A DNA stretch of 64,000 bases from the NCBI GenBank assembly GCA_028023455.1, contig JAQFVV010006216.1, positions 2,702,445-2,766,444 on the forward strand. The letters run 5' to 3'. This document shows, piece by piece, positions 26,945 to 38,053 of the stretch. The notes under the pieces were generated by a model that was not told where the DNA came from, ran no database searches, and worked only from the letters and a program-made list of their open reading frames with translations. Position 1 is the first letter of the stretch, and each line of letters opens with the position of its first letter. Made by a program: the position numbers and the translations under genes. The stretch comes from Epiperipatus broadwayi (taxonomy: Eukaryota > Onychophora > Udeonychophora > Euonychophora > Peripatidae).

Positions 26945-28380
26945 GTGTATGCATGTATAAATATAAAGTTGAAAGGAAAAGTAGAAATAAACACAACGAA
27001 AAAAAAATTGTAGATATTTTTATATTATACTAGAATAACAGTAAAGAATTAAATAATTTAAATTTAAAAAAATTTATTATAAATTAAACATTTAAAAATA
27101 TCTAATTAATATATTAATTCTGATTTTGAAATTAAAATCAAACATGTTTTTATATTACATTAGATATACTGGTAATTATAGAATTCCACTATCTGTTTTA
27201 ATTAAAGCTTGTATAACATATTTTGATAACAATCCTACAAAGTTCTTTTTTGAAAGGATTAAGGTGAATTGAAAAGTCATTAACTTTGTTTCAGTCAAGA
27301 GAAAAAAAAAATACTTTTGTTCTTTTAATTCCACCATGACTATAAAAAGGTTGGAAAAAAATTAGAGGAAAGTTTTTACAGATTATGACATAATGACTAT
27401 GAAGTTATAACTGAAAGCAAGAGACAATGGATCCAGATATGCCTACTAGAGCAATGATAATTTAAATTTACATAAAAGATGGCATAAACTAAATGGATAT
27501 CACTGAATATCAATCAGTTACATAGATTATACCTTTCCCAAAAATGATCAGCTAATCTACGATTTTAGACGGAACTAGATTAACTAACAGATTGCCATGT
27601 GATAAAGTTTTGTCAATATGCAAAGAACAAAGATACTATGTCATGTATATAAAGTACTTACAGATATAAGATGGTTTTAAAGGTAAATAATTTCAGCTAA
27701 AACTAAAATATTGAAAAAAATATTAAATGACCATTTCCAGTTATGTTTATTAAAAATAAAACTCAAAAACTTTACTGAAAATGATTGTTAAAATCTCTAA
27801 TAAAAGTAAAACATCTAAAAACAAAGGATTTAATTCATGAATGATTTTATTCTGAAAACCTTGTTTAAATGAAGAAATAAAAAGCCAAAGGTTTTTTTTT
27901 AGGAAAAGAACTTTCCAAACTGAATCTCATGAAAAAAAATTTTTAAAAAATTTTTTTTTACTATTAGAAATAATGAATAACTGATTCATACTATCATGTG
28001 AATTTTATGTATATTTTTGACATTGAATTAATTATGCATTGTGAACATCTTTTATGAGAATAAGTTTATTCACCAATTGAATATCATTAAGATAGAAATG
28101 CCTGGGTGTGCTCTGATCAGAATGGGTACCCAACCCAAACATATATTAAATTGATCATTATTTATGTAGCTTTAAAAATAATTTGACAATTCAAATGTTT
28201 ATATTATACAGGCACATCTGTGTGTAGATGTTTTAGGTAAATCTATTGAGAAATTTGTAAATCACAATGTGATCTTATTTATTTGTATATTAATCAAAAT
28301 AATAATGCCAAATTTATATTTATGGCATACTCAGCAGACCTTAATTTCATTGTTTCTAATAAATAAATTTGTATTTCATT
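26945..28380 (+). repeat. Unclassified 1.5-kb dispersed repeat, copy A
   Basis: It aligns along its length with 30675-32222 in the same orientation. Shared segments include GTAGAAATAAAC near the start, TAGATATACTGGTAATTATA, CAGATTGCCATG-type words, CATATATTAAATTGATCATT and GGCACATCTGTGTG near the end. Divergence is high, with many indels. Short coding-like frames exist in both copies, but none is maintained. The class is unknown; no terminal repeats were seen. Confidence 0.75.
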
Positions 28381-29126
28381 GTCAAAATTACTCCACTGAA
28401 TTTATTGAATCCCAATATAAATTGTTGTATTATCTCTTACTCATAGTAACAGTTGTAGAGCTTTTGTTCATTGATCTGGTTTCATGCATGTCTGTTATCT
28501 ATAAGGGGTTTATGTTTAGTGTTATGGACATCCAGTTGATTTCATTAATTCTCTAATGCTGAATGACACAAAGGAGATAGCCTTCAAAGTTTATGTGCTA
28601 CATTTCATTTTATTTATTTAGAAATTAAGTTTATAGTTGGGCAGTACATTAATGGTATTAAATGGCCAGAGCATTGATGATGATCAGTATGTTTTAGTAT
28701 CACAGCATTATTTTTTATATTCTTGTGGATAAGCATTTTAAGTATGTGCATCCAAATTATTGTTGCATGGCTACTCTAAGTTTGACAAGGGCTAAATAGT
28801 CTGGTCTATAGTATACCCATTTCAAATTCAATCCTCAAGATTGATTTTATTGCTGATCATTCATGACCATAAATAGCATTCTTGTCTGTAATGCTGGTGA
28901 ACTTAGAGTTTGTTCTGCGTTACTCACGCTCATTATATGTAAATTTAAATTAATTCATTAACTGGGGTTGATGATGATGAGTATCATCTCAGGTTCACCT
29001 GAGATCCATATTGTTACAAATGGCTACCCAACTAAGGGCCTGATGATCATGAAGTACTAAGAGCTATTATTAAAAAAATTGCCACTCAACTTAATCTCAA
29101 ATATAACATCTGAAAAAATAAAAATA
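28381..29126. other. Unidentified spacer
   Basis: No frame or repeat partner. A perfect palindrome CTCAGGTTCACCTGAG-like hairpin lies near 28990-29006. Confidence 0.35.
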
Positions 29127-29998
29127 CACCTGGGTCTCTTTTTACGCGAACTTGTTTAACACGATTTTGAAGTTACGCGATTCATGTTTCATGGGAAGTT
29201 GATTTCTAATAATGCGCTATTACTTTAAATAATAAATTTCGTGCACTTATGTTATATTGAAAGTAATAGCACATTATTGGAATTCGACTTTCATCTTAGT
29301 AATTTCAATATTTTCAGTGCTTTATAATAGTAAGATTTTATGCAATAATGAAATTAAAATCATGATTTCCACATTTTATGTATACACATATTAAATTTTA
29401 CAAGATTATAATGTAAATTTGTTCAAACATTGTGCGTGTTAATTTTGCATTTTAAATCACATTCTGTTTTTGCTTTTTAAAAAAAAAACGTAATCAATTA
29501 TTATTTTCTTATTAATGACACTAATCATTAGCGTGCTCTTAAATTCCAATGAGAGCTAAATGGTTGTATGTCTGGATATCGCAAGCTTTGTAAACAATTA
29601 ATAAAATCATTGTCTCAAAGATTAATTACTAATTACGTTGTCACCAGAAAATCATAATAATTAAAACATGTATAAAAAAATTTAAATTACTGTACTGTAA
29701 ATTATGCATAAAAATATATTATTTTGAATAAAATTAAATATTATAGTTAAAAAAAGTTTGTCTTGTATCAATTTTTTTCAAATTTGAAATTTTTTATTAG
29801 TCATATTTTATTTCCTTATTTTTTTTTTTGCGCAAATTTTAAAGTAATTTTACGTTGGTGCTTTGCTTTTATGCGAATTTTGAAAAATCACAGACTGCAT
29901 CCCCCCTTTTTCAATGTAAGTTACATCTATTATTGCACGATTTCATTTGCGCACGTTTTCTGAGGAACCTATCTATCGCGTAAAACGAGACCCAGGTG
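29127..29998. mobile_element. pogo/Tigger-like MITE flanked by TA
   Basis: This 872-bp element starts CACCTGGGTCTCTTTTTACGCG. Its right end is the complement of CACCTGGGTCTCGTTTTACGCG, giving 22-bp terminal inverted repeats with one mismatch. A TA dinucleotide sits on each side (29125-29126 and 29999-30000), as for Tc1/mariner/pogo target duplications. Internal words of the type TTACGCGATT are reminiscent of pogo/Tigger elements. The interior is AT-rich and lacks any transposase; a 66-residue frame at 29763 is not recognisable. Confidence 0.85.
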
Positions 29999-30674
29999 TA
30001 TGTATTTTATACAAAATATTAAAAATTACTGTGAAATATATCACAAGAGTGATTGATTATAAATCAAAAGTTTTAATGCATATTTAACAAGTTCATGTTT
30101 AAAGTTTAAAAAAAAATCTATAATTTTGGAGATTTGACTCTTGGAGTTAGTTTAGCTGCACTTTCAGTTTTAAGGAGAATGGGTTTTATCATTGTCTTGA
30201 GACTACAAACTTTTCATGCAATTCCAGTGTTCTTTCTCAGGCATTGCTCCAACCTATTTTCTAATTTCCTATTGTTTATAATGGTTGTTAATGTAGTCCT
30301 GCCATGAACCCTAATCTCCAAGAAAAAGAGTAAAACAGTTCTATATTTTCCAATCCCCAATACTCAAAGGAGAAATGTACAAAGACTTCTGCATTATTAT
30401 TTTGCATTGTTAGCTTAGTGTCTGTTAAGACAGCCCTCTTGGTGTCCATGCTATTTTGGGTATTTATAGTCCAGTCATTAAATTCTTTACTTATCTCAAA
30501 ATTTCAGGCCACTCATTTTATTAGCTATCAAATGTGTCAAATCTAAAAAAATTGTTGAGTATATAGTTTGGAGTATGAACTTTGTTAATTATACATGTAT
30601 ATTATGTAAAATAATATTAGGTTAGTGTTTCATTTATTTTCCTCATGAGGGTTATGAGATGGTTATATCTCAAT
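29999..30674. other. Unidentified spacer
   Basis: Less AT-rich between about 30120 and 30500, possibly an old repeat, but no frame or paired copy was seen. Confidence 0.3.
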
Positions 30675-32222
30675 AGTGTGTGCATGTATGTATATAAAAT
30701 TAAACAAAAAAGTAGAAATAAACAATAAAATTTTTGGTAGATATTAAGGATAAAATAATTTTGAATTTAAAAAAAAATTATTATAAATTAACATTTAAAA
30801 AGATCTAATTAATATTTTATTAATCCTGATCTTGAAATTTAAATAATATGTGCATATTACAATAGATATACTGGTAATTATAAAATTCTATCATCTATTT
30901 TGATTAAAGAAAATTTTTTAATTAAATTGTGTATAACATATTTTGATAAAAAATCCTACAAAGTTGTTTTTGAAAAAATTAAGTCAATTGAAAAGAGTCA
31001 TTAACTTTCTTTTCAATCAAGATAAAGAAAACTTACTTTTAATTACTGTGGAAAGGTTTAAAATTCCACTGATTATAAAAAGGTTGAAAAGATTAGGTTG
31101 TACAAATTATGACAGCATGATTACTATAAAGTTATAACTGAAGGCAAGAGACAGTGAATCCATTTGCTGCTACTAGTGCAATGATAGTAATTTGAATTCA
31201 CATGGAAGCAAGGTTCAGCTTTTGTGGATCATAGCCCATATGAATGAATCTCACTAAATACCAAGTTACTCAGACTGTACCTTTCCCAAACATAAGCCAG
31301 TCTATGGTTTTAGAAACCAGAATACCAACAGATTACCATGCTGTAAAATTTTATCAATATGCAAAGAAGCACAGACAAAGGTACTGTATTGTGTAGTGTA
31401 TATAAACTACTTACATATATCAGCTGGCTTTAAAGATAAATAATTTTTGACTAAATTATTTAAGTAAAACTAGAATAATGAAAAAATAACAAGTGACCAT
31501 TTCCAATTATATTTATTGAAAGTGAAACTCAAAAACTTTCTTTAGTTGTGAAAATGATTGTTAAAATCTCTAATTTGAAAGTAAAATGACTAAAAATTCA
31601 TAAAAGATTTTATTTTGAAATTATAAAAAAAAGCAAACTCAGAAAATCTTATTGTAAATGAAGAAACAAAAAACCAAAAGGTTTTTTTAAGAACTTCATG
31701 ATTTTTTTTAATGAAAAACTTTTTACCATTAAAAATAATGAATTAATAACTTTGATTTATATTATGTAAATTTTATTTATATTTTTGACAATGAAGTGTC
31801 TTGTAAAAATATTTTATGAGAATACGTTTATTCACTAACTAATGGAATATCATTAGGATATAAATGCCTGTGTTCTCACATCACCTAAACATATATTAAA
31901 TTGATCATTTATTTATCATGAAAAAAATGTTTGATACAGTACATCTGTGCTTATTTATACAGATGTGTAAACATCTAAAAATCCCTGTAAATTGTTAAAT
32001 TATAAAAATGAATCTCATAGATTTATAACAATTTAAATGTTTATATTATATAGGCACATCTGTGTGCAAATATGTATTTTATGCAAACCTATTGATATTT
32101 ATAAATCACAATGAGATCGCTTATTTCTTTGTGTATTAATTAAAATCAGAATGCTGAATTTATATTTATAGCATACTCAGCAGAACTTAAATTTCATTCT
32201 AATTAATAAATTTATATTTCAT
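30675..32222 (+). repeat. Unclassified 1.5-kb dispersed repeat, copy B
   Basis: Same-orientation partner of 26945-28380. It contains a 64-residue frame (30943-31137) rich in Lys/Leu that is broken in copy A. The copy ends near the shared AATAAATTTATATTTCATT words. Since both copies are interrupted by indels at different places, neither is likely to be active. Confidence 0.75.
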
Positions 32223-33955
32223 TTGGTAGTGTTCTGTTCTATGGTGTCAGCCACTTGATGACACTATTTCTAGCTAGATTGCTAGAAATATGCCATTTCC
32301 ACAGCCGCAGCCAAGCAGATAGCTTTCTTTCTACAATAAAACACCAAAAGAGTCCATTTACTCAGCTGCCAGATACCACTGTGGCTTTTTTCTATGCTAA
32401 AAGCACAGAAAAATAACTTCATTGGCTGCTGTAGTTGCTTGGGTTACGTACTTTATCGTAATTCTGGGTTGTGTATTTTCACTAGTTTCATATGAGATGG
32501 TGAGTTGACTGCACCATGTCTAAATAATTTAACTTTTAAGGTCCACCTTTTTGTTTCATGTGAACTGACCTGCTGGTAGCTTCTAACAGTTTTAACAATG
32601 TTGTCACTGTTCCATCAGGACTGTGTTAGCATCACAAATTGAATTTTAGGGTGTGGCACAGCACAATTTCGAAAATCCTGATGAAAGTAACATATGCGAG
32701 AAATCGTCTGAGACAAGGAAACACCCAAAATGGCTAATGTGCAATATATTTTCTTTTCAATTGCATTCTAGACTTTTACACGTGTGCAATTTTATACAAT
32801 AATTTCAATTCACACTTTTCTTATCTAATATATATATTTTTCCTTGTCTTACATTACAATAGTACTTGTTAAATAGACAATATGGCATACTATTTGATAC
32901 CACACAAGAGGATACACACACTCAAAGTATCTATAATTCTTCAATATATTGTTGCAATTTTATGTTTGTGAACACTTCTATAATTTTTTTTTTTTTTTAA
33001 AATTCTCCATTATTTGACATAAAAACTTTTTTAAAATTTAAAAAATGAAAAAAAATTAAAGTTTGAGCCCCAACACTAAATGAATAATCATATATATTTT
33101 CTGGCAATGGTGGAAATTTATCTAACATTTTAATAAAATCAATACAGCTGATAAAGAAAATATTTCAGAAGAACCTTGTATATTATATCAATTCTTTTGA
33201 TGGTCACAAAATTGTGCAAGAATTATGAAGTTATTTTTTTAAATTTCTTTCTTATTGAAAAATAGGCCCACATTCATTCTCTTTAATAGGATGTTATAGT
33301 TATGTTTTAATAAAATTATTAATTATACACGATATTATATAATCCTCCAGTAATTTTAAGCAACACGACAGTTTCAGAACTATTTGAAAATCTCAAGAGC
33401 ATATTATTGAAGTAGCATAGTATTAAAAATTTATGAATAACATGTTTTTTTCTCAACTTTTCATGTGATTTTCATTTTTATATATATTTGACATAATTTA
33501 CATGTCAATAATCAGAAATTGAAGTGATTAAATTTGGATTATACAAATAGTTTCCCAAGTTTTAAATAAATTTCGGAAATAATAGTTAACTGTGATTAAC
33601 CAATAAGCAGGTTTTTATGAAGAGATTTTCCTGTTGTTTTCTAATATTTCATCAAACTTTATATATTGTTTCTGAAAAAGTTTTTTTCTGCCATCATTCT
33701 GTGTTCTTTCTTTCATTCTTTACAAAACTGACTTGTCATTTAGAATAGTATAAATCCTGTCATCAAAAGCCTCTCATACTATCAATTCTCTGCATTAATT
33801 GTGATAATTTATGTCTTTGTGCAATTATATTTCTATTCTTTAATAATACGCCTAGTAGTTCTGACTCCAATCTTTTTTCTTTATACAATTATGTATAAGT
33901 ATGAAAATATAGAAAGCCCTTGGTCTAAAAAATAAGCAAAGATGATGACAAATCT
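32223..33955. other. Unidentified; less AT-rich patch at 32230-32760
   Basis: The first 530 bases are clearly richer in G+C than the surroundings but carry no long frame. They contain a short hairpin (TTTCTAGCTAGATTGCTAGAAA near 32266). The rest is AT-rich with nothing recognised. Confidence 0.35.
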
Positions 33956-33957
33956 AA

Positions 33958-34184
33958 CATATATTTCTTATAATACTTCTTTCTTATATACTTCAATGCA
34001 AACAAATTTTCTTAAAAAACTTCATTTTCCTTACAGCTTTGACTGTAAAGCAGAGGAAGTTTGATAAGCTCTGATGAAGACTGCTGGATAGTCGAAACTG
34101 TAAGGAAAATAAAGAAGTTTTTTAAGAAAATGTGTTTGCATTGAAGTGTATAGGAAAGAAGTATTACAAGAAATATATATATGA
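33958..34184. repeat. Long hairpin-forming inverted repeat with hammerhead-like apex
   Basis: Arms of about 80 bases (33958-34036 and 34098-34184) are complementary with few mismatches and a few small indels. A 61-base loop separates them. The innermost 12 bases pair perfectly (TTTTCCTTACAG with CTGTAAGGAAAA). The loop holds a hammerhead-like core. A transcript from the plus strand could fold into a very long stem. The origin is probably a retroelement terminal repeat in head-to-head arrangement, as in Penelope-like elements, but no coding part is attached. Confidence 0.8.
34071..34097 (+). other. Hammerhead-ribozyme-like core
   Basis: CTGATGA (34071-34077) is followed by stem II GACT/AGTC (34079-34082 with 34090-34093, loop GCTGGAT) and GAAA (34094-34097). 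This is an exact match to the conserved CUGANGA / GAAA hammerhead boxes. Stem III would be the 12-bp perfect helix of the inverted repeat, and a short stem I could form from AGCTT (34035-34039) with AAGCT (34066-34070). The U that should precede the cleavage base is not present in register after the helix (G then C), so self-cleavage in this topology is doubtful. Confidence 0.5.
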
Positions 34185-34489
34185 AAATATGCGAAAAAAG
34201 TAAAAGAGAAGAATAAGACAAATCTAACACACTGAAAATCCTTAACTGTAATTCTTGCATGAAGCAGTATATTTCAAAATTGGATTTGATATGAGTTTAA
34301 TTTGATAACTGACTGTACTATGTATGTTTGGAAAATTCTATTAAAAAACTATACACACACACACATGCATATATATATAAAAGAACTTAGAAATGGTTCT
34401 CTGAAAACAACATAACCTTACAAATTTCAGCAAGATTGATATATCTGACAAATAGCTCATTTAATTAGTTGAGATAATTATAATATTAA
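34185..34489. other. Spacer with CA/TA dinucleotide tract
   Basis: A short ACACACACAC run followed by ATATATAT at about 34352-34378; otherwise featureless. Confidence 0.4.
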
Positions 34490-35017
34490 TAACGGTAATG
34501 GAAGCAAAAGGCAATGGTCATGATAAAGTATTTAATTTTGTTTGATGGAAATTCCTCAGACTACAGCACTTGCAGTCAAGGAACTATCAAGATTTAAAAT
34601 TGATATAGTTATGTTTAGTTTTATTAATGTTAAATATGTTTGAAATTTACATGTATATTCTATAACTGGGAATTCCTACACATATTAATGAAAATTATTT
34701 TGCATGATATATATGCTTATTTTTCCAGTGCTAATACCAAATCATTAGATTCACAAAGTTCAGAGAAAGCAGGCATCTATTTTTGTTGGATAATTTTATT
34801 ATATTAATCCTGTAAAAGAGTCAATTTTTCTTTCTGGTCAATTTAATGCACATGTTGATAGGAGTAGGATCAATAAACTTTGGCCCAAAGTAAACGAAAA
34901 TGATATAGGTTCTGTAAAGTTGACTAATTTACACAAAAAGATTATTTACTATAAACATTGTATTTTGGCAAACAAAATGCAAAAAACTAAATATATTATA
35001 TTAAAAATAATAATTTG

Positions 35018-35445
35018 TTAAGCACATACTCATTGTGTATGTAATATATATTAAGGCTATATATAACCTTAAGACTACGTACCTAGATATGATGGTAGGG
35101 ACCTCTACAAAACCTTAACACAAGATTAACAACTTTAAAAGACAAGTGGCCACCCTTATCTTTGACCTACTTTTTAATTATATAGGCAAATCTAAAGCAT
35201 TTGGATTTGAGAGCGTAAGTCCACAATTTCTAGACAAGCCAACATACGCAAAATCTTTCGATTTACAGCAAGTCAGTGTGAAGCTCTTATAGATATCTTT
35301 TAAGACAATTTAAAGTTGTAATTAATAAATTGTTAAGCGCATACTCATTATGTATGTAATATGTATTGAGACTATAACCTCTAGCATCTAGGCATATAGT
35401 CTTATGGTTATAGCCTTAATATATATTACTTATGGATTATATTAT
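35018..35445. repeat. Local direct and inverted repeats inside the LINE relic
   Basis: A block TTGTTAAGC-CATACTCATT followed by GTATGTAATAT occurs at 35018 and again at about 35331. An inverted match of TAATATATATTAAGGCTATA (35042 on the plus strand, its complement at about 35410-35432) accompanies it. The sequence between them is not part of the LINE alignment, so this is probably a small insertion or a foldback rearrangement. Confidence 0.5.
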
Positions 35446-36944
35446 AATTAGTAGTTAGAATGTATGCTTCAAGATTAAAGTGATAAATTGAATTTAAAAA
35501 AAAAAAACAGAATTTACCTCAAAAAATATTTGTTCTTTAAAAGCAACTGCTGCTTACAATAAATTCCAACAGTTATTAAATATTAAAATGGTCAATTTGG
35601 ATTTTCAAGCTTGTCAACTCAAGATAAAGAATTATCTTTTAAAATATATTGTAGATGTAAGTTTATTCTTAAATTCACTTATTAGTAACTGGATTTTTAA
35701 AAAATATGTGGAAAATATATGTGGTCTTCATAAACAATAAAAAAATTTAATGGTGTAAGTTAATCACATGACAAAAACATTGGATTAAAGAATGACTAAT
35801 AGATTAAAATTACAAAAAAAAGATATTCATTTATTGTGGTCATCCTGAAATTTTTTTAACAAAAATAACATATGAATCTGAAAAATTACGTCACAATCCT
35901 ATTAAAAGTAATAAAGACAAATTTTTTATACAATAAATGATATTTTAAATAGTTAGAGAACAGTAATTAATTTATTGAGCACATAAAAAGCATATGTAAA
36001 TACTTTAATCAGGCTTTAACCTGTATTCAATGTGCTTTAAAATTCATAATAATCAAGCAAATTTTGCCGATAGAGGGACCTGTACTTTAATCAACCTTTG
36101 AATAAAGATACAAGAATTCAGATATCTTTTAAACATATATTCATTCTATATACAATATTCATTTAAATTTGATGAAGATATCTAGCTTAATAAAATTAAA
36201 CAATTTTTTGCATTAATGAAGTTAAACTTTTTTGTAATCTTAAAAATGAAAAAATTATAAATCAGTGCGATATACCTTGTAAAGTTTTAAAATAGGATGG
36301 CAATAAATTAGCTTAAAAATTAACTCAAATTTTTAAAAATTTATGGAAGTATGCAATTGTCTATCTGATCCTAATGATGGTTATGAAGTTCAATTTATTA
36401 AAATTAGAAAGTTAGAAAAAAATTGTAGAAATTATCATGAAATATTTGTTATCCTCTATAATAAAAGTCCTTTCAAGAATTTTATCAATAGGTTATTTCC
36501 AGTCTTAGATGAATAGTATCAAACTTTGTGTAATTTCTGTTGCCAAGCAAATGCGAAAAAAAAATGTCATGAAAAATTGTGAATTATATATATATACAGG
36601 ATCTGAGCAATTTTGTGCAAATTTTGTTTCTGATACTTGAACATCTCATGGCCTCTTGAGAGATTAATCAATCAATTATTCATATTATTGTTGGCTTAAT
36701 AAAGACGATTGTGCAATGTTTGCAATTATTGAATATTTCCAGAAGATTATTATATGGTTTCTACGTGAGGAATAAAGAGTGACTATTTTTAATAAAAAAT
36801 ATAAAAAACATTTAAAAACTCCGTTAAAAGGTAATACATATTAGCTCCAATTCAATTACATGATAATCTTTGACTAGTTTATAGTTGATTTTGTAAAACA
36901 GACATACAAGATGCAATTGTATTTATATATTGGATTATTTCCAT

Positions 36945-37523
36945 ATAACATCACATGATCACCATTTCTTATGCTTGCTCTTAACTGTTATTAAAACAGG
37001 CAAAACTCGCTATACGTATTGCCACTCAGTGCAAGCCAGAGTAAGCAATGGATGCCAGAAGGCTTGTGCATAAAATCCCCTTCTAGTGCCTAATCATCCA
37101 ATATCCTCACACTAGTTTCTAGCTTGTGGCTTTTGTCAGTGAGGACCCTTGGATCTGAGAGAACTGCACCTAGATTTTAGGATCTAATGCAACCCTCCAG
37201 CAGCCACCTTTTATCTCTACTTAACTACAAAACTATGAGACTTAAATTGAAAACCCTATATTTTCAATCCAAGCTCACCAGCTTATATAGTCAAATAGGT
37301 CTCAACTCAGTTCAGGACCTATATATTTTAGTGTCTTTGGTTCTTTAATAACCATAGCCACCACTATCCTATTAACCTCACTGACAAAGATCACAAGACA
37401 GAAACTAATCTGAAAATATTGGATGAGTAGGCAACTAGATGGGGATTTTATGCACAAGCCTTCTGACATCCATTGATTATTCTGGCTTGCACTGAGTGGC
37501 AATATATACAGAGAGTTTTGCCT
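36945..37523. mobile_element. Foldback element with 12-bp target duplication
   Basis: It is flanked by perfect 12-bp direct repeats GATTATTTCCAT (36933-36944 and 37524-37535). Inside are two inverted arms of about 148 bases (36997-37144 and 37376-37524) enclosing about 230 bases of unique sequence. The head ATAACATCACAT and one arm occur again at 57368-57560, which confirms a dispersed family. There is no coding capacity. A 12-bp duplication fits target-primed (LINE-assisted) insertion better than most DNA transposons, so it could be a rearranged SINE. Confidence 0.75.
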
Positions 37524-37547
37524 GATTATTTCCATCATCTAATATTA

Positions 37548-37790
37548 AGTATTGAATGTCTTTAGAAACATTTAACTTTATTTAAATAATCCAATCACCT
37601 TCAACTGTTAATAATAGCAAACAGGTTAGTATATACACAACATTTTGAAAGGTATCATTCTTCTCTCGTCTTTGGGTATTGCTGGTCTTACCAATGATAG
37701 TACTAGCATGGAAATGGAACCTGGAACTTTAGACTTTTGAATATTGAATTTTAAGTTAAAGCTCTAACCAACTGAGCCATCCTTCCAAAG
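37548..37790 (-). mobile_element. tRNA-derived SINE, left copy (minus)
   Basis: On the minus strand it begins near GGAAGGATGGCTCAGTTGG, with an A box (TGGCTCAGTTGG, around 37768-37778) and a B box (GGTTCCATTTCC, 37710-37721) about 47 bases later. This is the RNA polymerase III promoter spacing of a tRNA-derived SINE head. The body and tail follow down to 37536, and the rest of the tail continues at 36914-36944 beyond the foldback insertion. A functional tRNA is excluded because the acceptor and anticodon arms do not form a cloverleaf I can recognise. Confidence 0.7.
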
Positions 37791-38053
37791 GCTCAGTTGG
37801 TTCAGCATTACCTTAAAATTCAATATAAAAAATCTAAAAATCCAGGTTCAATTCCTTTGTTAGTAATGTCATTGGTAAGGGCAGCACCATCTAAAGAAAG
37901 AGGAGAATAATACCTTTAGAAATGTTGTACATATACTAACTGTGTACTATTACTAACAGTTGAATCTAATTGGAATAAAGTTATTTTTTTCTAAAGACAT
38001 TCAATAATTAATATTAGATTAAGGAAATAGTCCAATATATAAATACAATTAAA
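37790..38053 (+). mobile_element. tRNA-derived SINE, right copy (plus)
   Basis: Mirror partner of the left SINE. A box GGCTCAGTTGG (37790-37800), B box GGTTCAATTCC (37845-37855, a near-perfect eukaryotic B box), body to TCTAAAGACATTCAATA, and a tail ending in CCAATATATAAATACAATT. The first few bases of the head are shared with or lost at the junction with the left copy. It is diverged by scattered substitutions from its partner. Confidence 0.7.

Larger units (their letters stand above)
36914..38053. mobile_element. Composite insertion: head-to-head SINE pair containing a foldback element
   Basis: The outer ends form an inverted repeat of about 28 bases (AATTGTATTTATATATTGG... and its complement). 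This is explained by two SINEs in head-to-head orientation whose tails form the outer ends. The left SINE tail is interrupted by a 579-bp foldback element. The whole block sits inside the decayed LINE, so three insertion layers can be ordered. Confidence 0.7.

Noticed and set aside
37768-37855. tRNA genes
   Set aside because: A and B boxes are present, but the cloverleaf stems are not, and the segments continue into SINE bodies.
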